Source of the DNA: an uncultured Pseudoruegeria sp.
GTDB lineage: Bacteria > Pseudomonadota > Alphaproteobacteria > Rhodobacterales > Rhodobacteraceae
Assembly: GCA_947498155.1 (NCBI GenBank)
Contig: CANMJD010000001.1
Span: forward strand, 310,001 to 374,000
Direction: 5' to 3'
Length of the DNA: 64,000 nt
A program made the position numbers and the translations under genes. Every line of letters starts with the position of its first letter. Positions within the stretch are counted from its first letter, which is position 1. Of the stretch, positions 36,055-46,660 are shown in pieces. The notes beneath the pieces are model-generated. The model had not been told where the DNA came from and ran no database searches. It was given only the letters and a program-made list of their open reading frames with translations.

Positions 36055-36504
36055 TCAATAGAGTTCATCTGGCGCGTATACTTCGTCTGGATACCCTTCA
36101 TCACTTGGATAGCCTTCGTCCGGATCACCTTCATCAGGGTCAGTGGCTGCAGGTGTGTCATCATCATCGCTATCAAGTGGACCAATGCCGATGCCGACAT
36201 TCACTTGCGAGAAATCAGAGTTGAGAACGCCAACATTCAGGTCGATGAAAAAGTCGTCATCCAAATAGGCAACACCGACATTCGGGCGCCATTCTTCGGC
36301 CGCGAAAAGATAATCCAGCCCCAACGTCGCCGCCGCTTTTCCGGATTCATCATTTGAAAAGGCTTTGACACCAATCGCGAACCCCTCTCCGAACACCCAT
36401 GAAAAGGCGATCGACGCGGTCGGGTCCGCATGCGACTGCATTGGCATCAGCAGAGCCGCGAAAGCGGTTCCGCCAAGCAGTTTTCGCAGTGGTTTCTTCG
36501 TCAT
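36055..36504 (-). CDS. Exported protein with acidic DEG-rich C-terminal repeats
   Basis: Protein of 149 residues with a signal peptide (MTKKPLRKLLGGTAFAALLMPMQSHA), preceded by GGAG. The mature part has about 80 residues of alternating strands that resemble a small outer-membrane or surface beta domain (GFAIGVKAFSNDESGKAAATLGLDYLF). The tail repeats DPDEGDPDEGYPSDEGYPDE, so it is highly acidic and may bind cations. I do not recognise a family. The start was moved 18 codons in from the ORF track because of the signal sequence and ribosome site. Confidence 0.65.
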   Translation of the reverse strand: MTKKPLRKLLGGTAFAALLMPMQSHADPTASIAFSWVFGEGFAIGVKAFSNDESGKAAATLGLDYLFAAEEWRPNVGVAYLDDDFFIDLNVGVLNSDFSQVNVGIGIGPLDSDDDDTPAATDPDEGDPDEGYPSDEGYPDEVYAPDELY

Positions 36505-36682
36505 TACAAATCTCCGATAAACTTCTTTCTTTGAAAAATATTGAGGCGAAACTATCATGAAATCGGTTGAAAATATAGTATTCCATGATTTTACCGATCC
36601 CGCCGCCGCTTGGCCCTTTCAGAAGTGCGGGTTTTTTTCAGCACCGGCGCAAAGCCGCGTTGCATCACAAAAAGGATAACCG

Positions 36683-37387
36683 ATGGATGAAAAATCACCC
36701 GACTTTTTGAAGGCCGTCGGCACCGAGCCAGTCCCAGCAGCAGAAAAAACCGATCTGTTTTCAACGCCGATCTATGCGTACCAACTCTCCCCTGAAATCG
36801 CCGCCCCCCTGAATGCGCAACTTTTGTTTGCCATTGAACAGGAACATCAAGAAGATCGTGCGGGTCTAGTGCGATCCAATCTGAAACCCCTTGGCGGCTG
36901 GCATAGTCGCACGGATCTTCAACAGGATCCGGACTACCACGCGCTGGTACTGCATATCGCCAGCTGCACAGCGCTGATTGAAGCCGACAACAACTATGAT
37001 CCGGATTATCCGCTGACCCCGACAGCGCTTTGGGCCATCGTCAATCCACCGGGCAGCGCCAATCGTGCCCATGTTCACCCCAGCGCACTCTGGAGCGGGG
37101 CCTATTACGCCAAGGCGCCAGATCAGGCAGGCGATATCGAATTTACCGATCCACGAACCGCCAATATCATGCTGCGCCCTCGATACAGCCCAACATCGGA
37201 CGGTGCACGCAATGGGCGCACAACCCATCGCGTCACGCCAAAAGCCGGTAAGCTGCTGATTTTTCCAAGTTGGCTCTATCATAGCGTGGCCCCGAACCTT
37301 TCAACGGCACAAGGGGCAGCGGCAGACCGCGTGGTGTTTAGTTTCAATCTGTCGCAACGGGCCCGCCCCGCGCAAGAGCGTGGCTGA
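36683..37387 (+). CDS. TIGR02466-family putative 2-oxoglutarate/Fe(II) oxygenase
   Basis: Protein of 234 residues with a double-stranded beta-helix pattern. It resembles TIGR02466, a family found in marine bacteria and cyanophages. The putative iron site is HVHPSALWSGAYY (HxH followed by a serine) and a distal histidine in FPSWLYHSVAPN; RVVFSFNL closes the fold. The substrate is unknown. It lies upstream of an L,D-transpeptidase on the same strand (66 bases), possibly co-transcribed. Confidence 0.8.
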   Translation: MDEKSPDFLKAVGTEPVPAAEKTDLFSTPIYAYQLSPEIAAPLNAQLLFAIEQEHQEDRAGLVRSNLKPLGGWHSRTDLQQDPDYHALVLHIASCTALIEADNNYDPDYPLTPTALWAIVNPPGSANRAHVHPSALWSGAYYAKAPDQAGDIEFTDPRTANIMLRPRYSPTSDGARNGRTTHRVTPKAGKLLIFPSWLYHSVAPNLSTAQGAAADRVVFSFNLSQRARPAQERG

Positions 37388-37453
37388 ATTTGACATTTTG
37401 CCGACGCTGACGCAGAATTTTTGAATAAACCTCAGCAATTTAAGGACATTCAC

Positions 37454-38020
37454 ATGTTCACCCGAAGATCCTTTATCGCCTCTGCCTCCGCCGTCATTGG
37501 CACGCCCGCCATCGCCCAGCAGACGCAACAGCCCTTTGTGCTCCCCCCCGAATTCAAACCGCAATATGTCGAAGTCAAAAAGGAATACGCACCGGGTCAA
37601 ATCCTGATCGTGCCGCAGACGCATTTTCTCTATCACGTCGTCGCCCCCGAAAAAGCCGTACGCTACGGCGTCGGGGTCGGGCGGGCCGGATTGGCTTTTA
37701 AGGGTACCGCCACCATCGATGTTAAAAAAGAATGGCCAACTTGGCGCCCGACTCAGGAAATGATCGAGCGCGAACCCAATACCTATGCGCGGTTCAAAGA
37801 GAATGATTACGCCCAGCCCGGAGGGCCGCGGAACCCCTTGGGCGCGCGGGCGCTATATCTGTTCCAGAACGGGGTGAACACTTTTTATGCAATTCACGGC
37901 ACCACCCAACCCAGTTCCATCGGCCGATCTGTGTCCAACGGCTGCATCCGCATGCTGAATTCTCACGTGACCCATCTGTATGACCACGTGACAATCGGCA
38001 CCCCGGTGACCGTCTTTTGA
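37454..38020 (+). CDS. L,D-transpeptidase (YkuD family)
   Basis: Exported enzyme of 188 residues with a Tat-like leader MFTRRSFIASASAVIGTPAIA. The YkuD catalytic motif is intact: HGTTQPSSIGRSVSNGCIRM, with catalytic histidine and cysteine. It forms or remodels 3-3 crosslinks in peptidoglycan or attaches proteins to it. The start at 37454 is chosen for the twin-arginine leader; the ORF track adds 11 residues. A strong terminator follows. Confidence 0.93.
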   Translation: MFTRRSFIASASAVIGTPAIAQQTQQPFVLPPEFKPQYVEVKKEYAPGQILIVPQTHFLYHVVAPEKAVRYGVGVGRAGLAFKGTATIDVKKEWPTWRPTQEMIEREPNTYARFKENDYAQPGGPRNPLGARALYLFQNGVNTFYAIHGTTQPSSIGRSVSNGCIRMLNSHVTHLYDHVTIGTPVTVF

Positions 38021-38047
38021 TTCAAAAACCCTTTGGCCATAATTGAA

Positions 38048-38078
38048 AAAGGGAAGCCTCCCCAGGCTTCCCTTTCTC
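38048..38078 (+). terminator. Intrinsic terminator after L,D-transpeptidase gene
   Basis: Perfect 12-bp stem AAAGGGAAGCCT / AGGCTTCCCTTT with a CCCC loop, ending in TTTC. Confidence 0.88.
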
Positions 38079-38511
38079 CGATCGAGTGAGTGAGTTCATA
38101 ATCCGATCGTTATAACCTGTCTGCACAGGGATCCGTCAAAAAAGGGGCGCATACCTCCCAATACAACACCCAGTTCCATCATTTGGCATAGAGAACAATC
38201 GGTTAAAGTGACTGTTTTTCTGCTCCAAGTGACGAATGCCTTTTTGCGTCTCGTCAGTGAAATCGATTACCTTTATCCCCAGGCTTTACCGATCTCCTAG
38301 GGCTACAATCCATGATCTGTCGCAAAGGTGCAATTTTCCCATGGCATATTGGTAAGGCGCATTTGGGTAGGCAGCCATATCCTAAAGTATAGGTTCAATC
38401 CGAGAGGCTGTTTTAAGAAATCCGGTACAGGACCATAAACGGGGCTATACATTCCCGTCATTTACCCCAGACTGAAACCGTCTCCCGCGCTTCAGCCCGA
38501 ACAGGAATCCC
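38079..38511. other. Intergenic region before the transglutaminase operon
   Basis: About 430 bases with no supported gene. It presumably contains the promoter of the following three-gene operon, but I can identify no convincing -35/-10 pair or operator. Confidence 0.5.
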
Positions 38512-41500
38512 ATGTCGATACTCGCAAGTCTACATCACCTGACACACTACAAATATGACCGTCCCGTCACCCTTGCCCCGCAAATCATCCGCCTGCGCCC
38601 CGCCCCACATGGTCGCACCCCGGTGATTTCGCACGCTTTAAAAGTATCCCCCGAAAAGCATTTTGTGAATTATCAGCAAGACCCCTACGGCAACTGGATG
38701 GCCCGCTTTGTGTTTCCCGAACCCGTGCGCGAATTCAAAATCGAAGTCGATATTGTCGCCGACATGAGCGTCTACAATCCCTTTGACTTTTTTGTCGAAG
38801 AAAGTGCCGAGGCTTTTCCATTCGACTATCCCGAAGACTTGCTGGAGGATCTGTCGATCTATCGCACCCCCGAACCGGCGGGCGAATTGTTGCAGGCCTT
38901 TCTGGACAGGTTGCCCAAAGAAGCCCCCAATACCGTTGACTATGTGGTTGATCTGAACGCGCAGCTTTCCAATGAGATCAACTACGTGATCCGCATGGAG
39001 CCCGGTGTGCAGACACCCGAAGAAACCCTGCAGTCGGTCAAAGGCTCCTGCCGCGATACAAGTTGGCTGCTGGTGCAAATCCTCCGCCATCTCGGCTTGG
39101 CGGCGCGGTTTACGTCGGGTTATCTGATCCAGTTGAAACCTGACTTAAAGGCCTTGGATGGGCCGGAAGGAACGGATCACGATTTTACCGATCTTCATGC
39201 CTGGTGCGAGGTATATATTCCCGGCGCGGGCTGGATCGGACTAGATCCGACCTCAGGCCTTTTGACCGGCGAAAGCCATATCCCGCTGGCCTCAACCCCG
39301 CATTATCGCAATGCCGCCCCGATCAGCGGTATGGCCAGTTTTGCCGAGGTCGAATTTGACTTCGACATGAGCGTCACAAGAACGGCGGAACATCCGCGCA
39401 TAACAAAACCGTTTTCCGACGACAGTTGGGATGCACTGAACAAACTGGGCGAAAAAGTAGATCAAGAGCTTCAGCAAGCAGATGTACGCCTGACCATGGG
39501 CGGCGAGCCGACTTTTGTCTCAATTGATGATTTTGAAGCCGGTGAATGGAATACCGACGCCGTCGGCCCGACAAAACGCGGTTTTGCCGATCAGCTAATC
39601 CGGCGCCTTCGGGATCGCTTCGCCCCCGGTGGTTTTCTGCATTACGGACAGGGTAAATGGTATCCCGGCGAAACCCTGCCGCGTTGGACTTTTTCGCTTT
39701 ATTGGCGCGATGATGATAAACCGGTTTGGCAAAACGCCGACCTGATCGCCTCCGAGGGCGCGGATAATGATCCGACACCCGAACAGGCCAATGGCTATTT
39801 GCAAGCAGTGGCCGGGCTGCTCGGCGTGGCGCAGGATAATGTTTCCCCGGCCTATGAGGACCCCGGCGAATGGCTCCTGAAAGAAGCCAATCTGCCCGAT
39901 AACGTCAGCCCGTCAAACTCCAAACTCAAAGACGCCGAAGAACGACACAGATTGGCCAAGGTCTTTGAACGCGGGTTAACCGAACCCTCTGGTTTTGTGC
40001 TGCCGATCCAGCGCTGGCAATCCAAGGCGACCGGTCCAGCATGGATGTCGGAACGCTGGAAAACACGGCGGGGGCATCTGTTTCTGGTGCCCGGTGACAG
40101 TCCCGTAGGCTACCGCCTGCCACTGGGCACCCTGCCCCATGTCGGCGAATCCGATTTTCCCTATATCAATGTCGCTGACCCCACCGAGGATCGCCCGCCG
40201 CTTCCGGATGTGCCAAAACCCACGGCGGCGCAATCTCGCGGGTCCGCAGGCACGCAACCGGCGGCGCAGTTCACCGCAGCCACCCCCACCCAGTCCCGCA
40301 ACGAGCAATCGATCAAAGAACTGGAAGGCACTGTGCGCACCGCCATTTCGGTCGAACCACGGGACGGGCATCTCTGTGTGTTCATGCCGCCAGTGACACG
40401 GATCGAGGATTACCTTGAATTGATCAGTGCGGCAGAAACCGCCGCTGAACAGATGGGTCTGCCGGTCCACATCGAAGGCTACGCCCCGCCGGATGATCCG
40501 CGCATGAACGTCATCCGCGTTGCGCCGGACCCTGGTGTGATAGAGGTGAATGTGCATCCTGCAAGCAGTTGGAAAGACTGTGTTATCACCACCGAAGCGA
40601 TCTATGAAGAAGCCCGCCTAACCCGTTTGGGGGCCGAAAAATTCATGATTGATGGCCGTCATACCGGCACCGGTGGTGGCAATCACGTGGTGGTCGGCGG
40701 CAAAACCACCAACGACAGCCCGTTTTTGCGCCGCCCTGATCTGCTGCGCAGCCTGATCACCTATTGGCAGCGCCACCCGAGCCTGTCCTATCTGTTCTCT
40801 GGCCTATTCATCGGCCCTACCAGTCAGGCGCCGCGCATCGATGAGGCCCGCAACGATAGCCTCTATGAACTTGAAATGGCACTGTCGCAAATCCCGCACC
40901 CGTCAAACGGCACTCCACCTCAGCCGTGGTTGCTGGACCGATTGCTGCGCAACGCGCTGATTGATGTTACCGGCAACACCCACCGTGCCGAAATCTGCAT
41001 CGATAAGCTTTATTCGCCCGATGGCCCGACGGGGCGCTTGGGTCTTGTCGAATTTCGCGGTTTTGAAATGCCGCCGAATCCGCGCATGAGCCTTGCGCAA
41101 CAACTCTTGATCCGCGCCATCGTCGCGCGCTGCTGGAAGGCTCCCGTCACCGGAGAACTAACCCGTTGGGGTACAACGCTGCACGACCGCTTTATGCTGC
41201 AGCACTACGTCTGGGAGGATTTTCTCAGCATTCTGGACGATCTGACCGCCCATGGCTTTGCCATGCAGGCCGAATGGTTCAAAGCGCAGGCCGAGTTCCG
41301 TTTTCCTTTCTGCGGCGAGGTCACCTACGAGGGTGCAACGCTTGAAATCCGCCAAGCGCTGGAGCCGTGGCACGTGCTGGGCGAAACCGGTGCGATTGGG
41401 GGCACCGTGCGTTATACCGACAGTTCCGTAGAGCGGCTGCAGGTCAAGTTGACCACCAACACCCCCGAGCGGTATAAAGTCGCCTGTAATCAACGCCCTG

Positions 41501-41850
41501 TACCGCTGCAACGCACATCATCGGCGGGTGTGTCTGTCGGTGGGGTGCGGTTTAAAGCCTGGCAACCGTCCTCAGCCCTGCATCCGGTGCTGCCGGTGAA
41601 TGCGCCGCTGACCTTTGACATTTATGATACGTGGACGGGGCGGCCTTTGGGCGGCTGTGTCTATCACGTTGCCCATCCGGGCGGGCGCAATTATGACACC
41701 TTCCCGATCAACGGTAACGAGGCGGAATCTCGGCGGTTGTCGCGCTTTTTGCCCCATGGTCACACGCCGCACGGCTATGTGCTGCAAAGCGAAATGCCCC
41801 ACCGCGAATTTCCGATGACCCTTGATCTTCGACGGGCCCCGTGGATGTGA
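38512..41850 (+). CDS. Large transglutaminase-like protein with DUF2126
   Basis: Protein of 1112 residues. Residues 1-290 form a bacterial transglutaminase-like domain: N-terminal beta region [19 protein letters not shown], catalytic cysteine in [14 protein letters not shown], and histidine and aspartate in [23 protein letters not shown]. The remaining roughly 800 residues match the DUF2126 type, with blocks [30 protein letters not shown] and [15 protein letters not shown]. No signal peptide is seen. The family is predicted to act with ATP-grasp and alpha-E proteins in a peptide-ligase or amide-forming/cleaving system; the substrate is unknown. It overlaps the next gene by 10 bases. Confidence 0.9.
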   Translation: MSILASLHHLTHYKYDRPVTLAPQIIRLRPAPHGRTPVISHALKVSPEKHFVNYQQDPYGNWMARFVFPEPVREFKIEVDIVADMSVYNPFDFFVEESAEAFPFDYPEDLLEDLSIYRTPEPAGELLQAFLDRLPKEAPNTVDYVVDLNAQLSNEINYVIRMEPGVQTPEETLQSVKGSCRDTSWLLVQILRHLGLAARFTSGYLIQLKPDLKALDGPEGTDHDFTDLHAWCEVYIPGAGWIGLDPTSGLLTGESHIPLASTPHYRNAAPISGMASFAEVEFDFDMSVTRTAEHPRITKPFSDDSWDALNKLGEKVDQELQQADVRLTMGGEPTFVSIDDFEAGEWNTDAVGPTKRGFADQLIRRLRDRFAPGGFLHYGQGKWYPGETLPRWTFSLYWRDDDKPVWQNADLIASEGADNDPTPEQANGYLQAVAGLLGVAQDNVSPAYEDPGEWLLKEANLPDNVSPSNSKLKDAEERHRLAKVFERGLTEPSGFVLPIQRWQSKATGPAWMSERWKTRRGHLFLVPGDSPVGYRLPLGTLPHVGESDFPYINVADPTEDRPPLPDVPKPTAAQSRGSAGTQPAAQFTAATPTQSRNEQSIKELEGTVRTAISVEPRDGHLCVFMPPVTRIEDYLELISAAETAAEQMGLPVHIEGYAPPDDPRMNVIRVAPDPGVIEVNVHPASSWKDCVITTEAIYEEARLTRLGAEKFMIDGRHTGTGGGNHVVVGGKTTNDSPFLRRPDLLRSLITYWQRHPSLSYLFSGLFIGPTSQAPRIDEARNDSLYELEMALSQIPHPSNGTPPQPWLLDRLLRNALIDVTGNTHRAEICIDKLYSPDGPTGRLGLVEFRGFEMPPNPRMSLAQQLLIRAIVARCWKAPVTGELTRWGTTLHDRFMLQHYVWEDFLSILDDLTAHGFAMQAEWFKAQAEFRFPFCGEVTYEGATLEIRQALEPWHVLGETGAIGGTVRYTDSSVERLQVKLTTNTPERYKVACNQRPVPLQRTSSAGVSVGGVRFKAWQPSSALHPVLPVNAPLTFDIYDTWTGRPLGGCVYHVAHPGGRNYDTFPINGNEAESRRLSRFLPHGHTPHGYVLQSEMPHREFPMTLDLRRAPWM

Positions 41851-44225
41851 ACTGGATTTCGACCACAGACCCGCAGCAGGCGCTCCAGCGCCTGCTGCAA
41901 GACTATACGACCCTGATCGATGTGCCGGATGAGCTGATGACTCCGGACGGCGAAATGCGTCCGGCGTGGCGTGATATCATGCACCATATCGCGCAACTGG
42001 GGCCGGATTCTTTCGCGCAGGCCATTGCCCAAGGTGAACGCTATTTGCGCGAAGCGGGTGTTCATTTTGTCAAACCCGACAAGGATCGCATGGCGCAACG
42101 GGACTGGCCACTCTGCCCCTTGCCGATCCAACTCTCCGAAAGCGAATGGCAGACAATCTCTAACGGGCTGATCGAACGCGCCAATTTGCTAGAAGCCGTA
42201 ACCGCAGATCTTTATGGCGACAATCGCTTGGTGGCCGAGGGCCATTTGCCCGCCAGTTTCATTGCCCGCAATCCCGGATGGTTACGTCCTCTGGTCGGGG
42301 TACCGCCCCGCGGCGGGGCGCATTTGCATTTTGTCGCTTTCGAGCTTGGACGCGGGCCGGATGGGCGCTGGTGGGTGCTGTCCGATCGCACACAAGCGCC
42401 CTCTGGTGCCGGATTTGCGCTGGAAAACCGCGTCGCCACCAGCCGGATTTACGATCAATTCTATCAACAGTCGCAGGTTCAGCGTCTTGCCGGTTTTTTC
42501 CGTGCCTTTCGCAATGCTTTGCAGGGGCAATCCGGTTTGCCCAATGGTCGTGTTGGGGTGCTCAGTCCCGGTCCGATGACAGAAACCTATTACGAACACG
42601 CCTATATCGCCCGCTATCTGGGCATGGTGCTGCTGGAGGGCGGCGATCTCACGGTTGAAAACGGCAATGTCTATGTGCGCACGGTGTCGGGCCTTGTGCC
42701 GATTGATGTGCTCTGGCGGCGCATTGATGCGTCTTGGGTCGATCCGCTGGAGTTGAACAGCGACTCCCGTCTTGGCACTGCCGGCCTGCTTGAGGCCCTG
42801 CGCGCCGGCTCGCTCTCGATGATCAACAGCCTTGGCGCGGGGGCCGTAGAGGCGCGCGGTATGCTGGCCTTTCTGCCGCAGATCCAGAAAGTGCTGCACG
42901 GAAGCCCATTACAAATGCCCAATATCGCCACTTGGTGGTGCGGATCAGAAAGCGCACTAGACCATGTCCTGCAGACCGCCGATACGATGGTCATCGGCGC
43001 GGCGCAATCCACCGGCCTTCCGTTTGAACAGACCGGCCCCCACGCCATTGGCGGGCAGATGATCAATACAGAGGGTCAAAGTCTAACCGATTGGATTACG
43101 GCAGAAAAAGGCGGTTTGGTCGGGCAAGAGATTGTCACGCTTTCCACCACGCCCAGCTTTGAAAACGGCAGGCTCATCCCACGTCCCATGGCGCTTCGAG
43201 TTTTTCTGGCCCGAGGCCCGCAGGGCTGGCACGTTATGCCCGGCGGCTTTGCCCGCATCGGTGCGCAGCAGGACGCAACGGCGATTGCCCTGCGGCAGGG
43301 CTCCTCTGTTGCAGATGTCTGGGTGCATCAGGAAATCGCGCAAGCCAAGGCCCCGTTCCTGCGCCCGGATCGGGATACGCCGGTGCTGCCGCTGGGCGAC
43401 ACATTGCCCAGCCGAACCGCCGATAACATGTTTTGGCTGGGACGCTATGTAGAGCGCTCCGCCCATATCCTGCGGCTGATGCGGGCCATTCAACGGCGGG
43501 CAGCGACGCCTTCTGATGCCGATGTGGTTGCCATGGCCAGCGGTTTGCTGCGCAGCTTTGGCGAAACCCACGGGCAGCTGCCCATTGAGCTCTGGCAACG
43601 CGCCATGGGCTGTGCCCGTCAGGTGCGTGACCGCTTGTCGGTTGACGCATGGAGTGCCCTGCGCCGGACCGAAGACGCGCTGCACCCCGAAGCCGCGCAA
43701 TTTCCGGTCGGAGAAGCGGGCGTCGAAATGCTGTCGGAAAACCTGCGGGTGATCGGTGGCTTTGCCGGGCTGGTCCATGAAAGCATGTATCGTTTGAACG
43801 GCTGGCGCTTTCTGTCCTTGGGCCGCTCGCTGGAGCGCACGGCCAATACCGCTGCGCTTTTGGCGGAGGCCATCGGCCAGACGGCACCCGACGGGGCGAT
43901 GGAAATGGCACTGGAGGTTTGCGACAGTACAATGATCCATCAACAGCGGTATTTCCTGCAAGATGATCCTGCAACGCTGTGCGATGTTTTGGGACTGGAT
44001 GCCAGTAACCCGAGCGGGTTGCTGTTCAATCTGGAACGCCTGCTGAATATTGCCAATTCCTTACCAGCACGGGGAGAAGGCATGGATTTCGCCGCAGAAT
44101 GTCAGGCGATCTACACAGGATTTGCGATGCAGACGGCCACCACGGTAACACCGCCCCTCCTGACTGCGCTGCGCGACAGCTGCTTTGCGCTGTCAGACCA
44201 GCTTTCCAAAAGCTATCTCAGGTGA
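41841..44225 (+). CDS. Circularly permuted ATP-grasp ligase fused to alpha-E domain
   Basis: Protein of 794 residues from a GTG start inside the end of the preceding gene (a second GTG is two codons later). The first 480 residues match circularly permuted type 2 ATP-grasp enzymes: [55 protein letters not shown]. The last 300 match the alpha-E helical domain ([23 protein letters not shown]). These are often separate genes; here they are fused. The ATP-grasp part is predicted to ligate a carboxylate to an amine. Overlap with the genes on both sides indicates one operon. Confidence 0.9.
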   Translation: MDVNWISTTDPQQALQRLLQDYTTLIDVPDELMTPDGEMRPAWRDIMHHIAQLGPDSFAQAIAQGERYLREAGVHFVKPDKDRMAQRDWPLCPLPIQLSESEWQTISNGLIERANLLEAVTADLYGDNRLVAEGHLPASFIARNPGWLRPLVGVPPRGGAHLHFVAFELGRGPDGRWWVLSDRTQAPSGAGFALENRVATSRIYDQFYQQSQVQRLAGFFRAFRNALQGQSGLPNGRVGVLSPGPMTETYYEHAYIARYLGMVLLEGGDLTVENGNVYVRTVSGLVPIDVLWRRIDASWVDPLELNSDSRLGTAGLLEALRAGSLSMINSLGAGAVEARGMLAFLPQIQKVLHGSPLQMPNIATWWCGSESALDHVLQTADTMVIGAAQSTGLPFEQTGPHAIGGQMINTEGQSLTDWITAEKGGLVGQEIVTLSTTPSFENGRLIPRPMALRVFLARGPQGWHVMPGGFARIGAQQDATAIALRQGSSVADVWVHQEIAQAKAPFLRPDRDTPVLPLGDTLPSRTADNMFWLGRYVERSAHILRLMRAIQRRAATPSDADVVAMASGLLRSFGETHGQLPIELWQRAMGCARQVRDRLSVDAWSALRRTEDALHPEAAQFPVGEAGVEMLSENLRVIGGFAGLVHESMYRLNGWRFLSLGRSLERTANTAALLAEAIGQTAPDGAMEMALEVCDSTMIHQQRYFLQDDPATLCDVLGLDASNPSGLLFNLERLLNIANSLPARGEGMDFAAECQAIYTGFAMQTATTVTPPLLTALRDSCFALSDQLSKSYLR

Positions 44226-44228
44226 CCC

Positions 44229-45110
44229 ATGCGCTATAGTATCACCTTGAAAATTAATTATGATTATCCCGACGGGGCAAGCGGCGGACGGCAGTTGCTG
44301 TACCTGACCCCTGCGGACCTAGGGGCGGAACAACAACTGCTCTCAGCCCAGCTCAGCAGTATTCCGGCCGCAGCAGCGAGCAGCCGACGGTTTGATTTTT
44401 TCGGCAATACCGTGCAGGCATTTCAATACCCCGGCCTTGCAACCCGCATGACCCTGCATATGCAGGCGCTCGTCAACCGCAGTGCCCTGCTGCACCCGCA
44501 GGGCTATATGCCCCAAGTGTCAGCCCTTGCGATGTTGATTGACGGCAGCCGTTCGCTTGCGCCCGACTCGCCGCATCACTTTGACCATGCCCAACCGGAA
44601 TTGCCCGAGGTCCCCGCAATTTCTGCCTATGCGCGCGCGATTTGCAGACCCGAATTACCCGTCATCGAGGCCCTGCGCCTGTTTGGCGAATCCCTGCATC
44701 GCGATATGCAGTTTGATGCGCAGGCGACAGATGTCAGCACCCCGCCAGCGCGGGCCTTTGCCCAGCGAAAAGGGGTTTGTCAGGATTTTTCTGGTATCAT
44801 GATCACCGGCTTGCGCGCCTGTGGCATCCCTGCCGGCTATGTCAGCGGCTATCTCAGAACCCTGCCGCCACCGGGTCAGCCACGACTCGAAGGGGCGGAT
44901 GCCATGCACGCCTGGGTGCGGGTCTGGTGCGGGCCAGAAGTGGGTTGGGTTGAATATGATCCGACAAATGCGGTTTTCGCCAATAACGATCATATCGTTG
45001 TCGCGCGTGGTCGCAGTTATCAGGACGTGGCCCCCGTTAGCGGGATTCTGCAAGCCGCAGGTGCTCAAAGCAGCACGCAAATGGTGGATGTGAAACCAGT
45101 TGCGGAATGA
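44229..45110 (+). CDS. Transglutaminase-like protein, short type
   Basis: Protein of 293 residues starting three bases after the ATP-grasp gene. The N-terminal beta domain reads MRYSITLKINYDYPDGASGGRQLLYLTPAD. The catalytic core has cysteine in KGVCQDFSGIMITGLRACGIPAGYVSGYL and histidine/aspartate in DAMHAWVRVWCGPEVGWVEYDPTN. It is probably a cytoplasmic papain-like transglutaminase or peptidase homologue. It completes the three-gene set of two transglutaminases flanking an ATP-grasp/alpha-E ligase, an arrangement conserved in many proteobacteria. Confidence 0.9.
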   Translation: MRYSITLKINYDYPDGASGGRQLLYLTPADLGAEQQLLSAQLSSIPAAAASSRRFDFFGNTVQAFQYPGLATRMTLHMQALVNRSALLHPQGYMPQVSALAMLIDGSRSLAPDSPHHFDHAQPELPEVPAISAYARAICRPELPVIEALRLFGESLHRDMQFDAQATDVSTPPARAFAQRKGVCQDFSGIMITGLRACGIPAGYVSGYLRTLPPPGQPRLEGADAMHAWVRVWCGPEVGWVEYDPTNAVFANNDHIVVARGRSYQDVAPVSGILQAAGAQSSTQMVDVKPVAE

Positions 45111-45296
45111 ACCGCGATCTCAGTGTTTTGGTTGAAGAATCCTCAGAACATTTTGTTTCTTTACGATTTTTAAACGTAATGTAGCTCCAACCAATCGCTG
45201 ATGGAAAATACATAGATCGGAGCACCCCCTCATGGTACGCTCTGATTAAATAAGGGCGATTTACTTTGCCGCTACAAGCCGAAAGGACCAAACAAT

Positions 45297-46406
45297 ATGG
45301 TTATCATTCTAGCTGCCTATTTCGGACTGGTTTGGTTGATTTTCTCTAAGTTGAAGCTTTTGCCTTGGAATGCGCTCTCGAAAACTGTTGTTTACGGCCT
45401 CGCCGGGGGCATCACCCTCGTTGTTCTTGGCGCCCTGAGCCATACAACCCCTACTGGCCCGGTCTCGATAAAAGCCGTCTTGACAAATGTTGCCCCTAAT
45501 GTTGCCGGTACGGTAATTGATGTTTCGGCGGAACCCAATCAAACGGTCATCAAGGATCAGGAATTGTTTCGGATTGATGACACGGTTTATGCAGCCGATG
45601 TTGCGCGATTGGAGGCCAAAGTAGAAACCGCAAAATACTCTGCCGACAAACTACAAAGTGATTTGGAGGTCGCTCAGGCCGAGCTTGATTCCCTGAATGT
45701 CCAGCTTACCTTTGGCACGCAACGGCGCAATGATATCACACGGCTCGAGGACCGTGGCGCAACGACCACCTTCCAATTGCAGGAAACCGTGGCCACCATC
45801 GATCAATTGAGCGCCAATATTCGTGCCGCAGAGGCGCGTATCGATGCGATTGAACGCCGCATTGCCACAAAGATCAATGGTCGAGATGCCTCCGTTGTGG
45901 AGGCAGAGCAAGCCCTCGCTCAAGCAGAATGGAGCCTAGAACAAACGATCATACGCGCACCTCAAGACGGGCGCGTCGTTGGCGTGTCTCTTCGCCCGGG
46001 CAACCGCGTTTCGCCCTTTCAAGGTGCAATTAGCTTCATCGATCCAACCGACTACGTCATGCTCGCCACCCTTCCTCAGTCCAGCCGACCCAATGTCGCG
46101 ATTGGCGATGAAATTCGAATTGCACTCAAAACCATGCCGGGGTCGGAAATTACCGCGACCATCAAGGACATTGCAATTTCATCAGGGGAAGGCACCCTTG
46201 ATCTACGGGCCGGTCTCCCTTCCCTGAGGGAGGTCATCGGCACGTCTTCTTATGTCGTAGTCGTACAATTGCCCGAAGAATTTGATGTCAGTCAAATGCC
46301 CTTCGGAACTTCTGGCAAGGCCCTTGTGCTGACCGACAAAGCCGGTCCGATTGGCGCTTTAGCCAACGTACTTTTCTGGGTGACCAAACAAATGAACTAC
46401 CTTTAA
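45297..46406 (+). CDS. HlyD/EmrA-type periplasmic adaptor with two N-terminal helices
   Basis: Membrane-fusion protein of 369 residues. Two hydrophobic helices at the start (IILAAYFGLVWLIF and TVVYGLAGGITLVVLGAL) anchor it in the inner membrane. A split biotinyl-lipoyl domain (VAPNVAGTVIDVSAEPNQTVIKDQELFRID and IRAPQDGRVVGVSLRPGNRV) encloses an alpha-hairpin coiled coil of about 110 residues. It resembles the YibH/AaeA branch. No transporter or outer-membrane factor gene is adjacent, so its partner is unknown. AAAGGACC precedes the ATG. It is the last gene before the island border. Confidence 0.88.
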   Translation: MVIILAAYFGLVWLIFSKLKLLPWNALSKTVVYGLAGGITLVVLGALSHTTPTGPVSIKAVLTNVAPNVAGTVIDVSAEPNQTVIKDQELFRIDDTVYAADVARLEAKVETAKYSADKLQSDLEVAQAELDSLNVQLTFGTQRRNDITRLEDRGATTTFQLQETVATIDQLSANIRAAEARIDAIERRIATKINGRDASVVEAEQALAQAEWSLEQTIIRAPQDGRVVGVSLRPGNRVSPFQGAISFIDPTDYVMLATLPQSSRPNVAIGDEIRIALKTMPGSEITATIKDIAISSGEGTLDLRAGLPSLREVIGTSSYVVVVQLPEEFDVSQMPFGTSGKALVLTDKAGPIGALANVLFWVTKQMNYL

Positions 46407-46504
46407 CCTGTCTGAAACCATAACCAACTTTAAGAGGTAAAATGGGTTTTTGTTCCGCTGACTGGCGGCAACAGCAGCAAGAAAAAGTGCTCAAACGGTC
46501 ACGG

Positions 46505-46560
46505 GAGAGCATGAGAGCATGAGAGCATGAGAGCATGAGAGCATGAGAGCATGAGAGCAT
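46505..46560 (+). repeat. Octanucleotide tandem repeat, seven perfect GAGAGCAT units
   Basis: Seven uninterrupted copies of GAGAGCAT (56 bases) lie about 100 bases after the adaptor gene and 48 bases before the island-border repeat. No credible gene spans it; the minus-strand ORF reading SCSHALML repeats is a by-product of the repeat. Confidence 0.97.
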
Positions 46561-46607
46561 GGCGCGTTTTGCCTTAACTCTCAACAGGATCTATTTAGAT
46601 ACAGGTA

Positions 46608-46660
46608 AAATGGTCGGGACGGCAAGATCCGAACGTGCGACCTACGGTACCCAAAACCGT
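46608..46660 (-). repeat. Island attachment site: decayed copy of tRNA-Pro 3' half
   Basis: These 53 bases match 62684-62736 (the 3' half of tRNA-Pro from the anticodon loop through CCA) at 51 positions; the differences are at 46630 and 46635. The rest of the tRNA is absent. This is the expected footprint of integration of a tRNA-targeting element. Confidence 0.93.

Noticed and set aside
46505-46560. CRISPR array
   Set aside because: The repeat unit is only 8 bases with no spacers and no cas genes; it is a simple tandem repeat.
46288-46584. Minus-strand ORF with SCSHALML repeats
   Set aside because: It is created by the GAGAGCAT tandem repeat and the antisense of the adaptor gene; not a real protein.
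46608-46660. A second functional tRNA-Pro
   Set aside because: Only the 3' half is present and it has two substitutions in the T arm; it is an attachment-site remnant.
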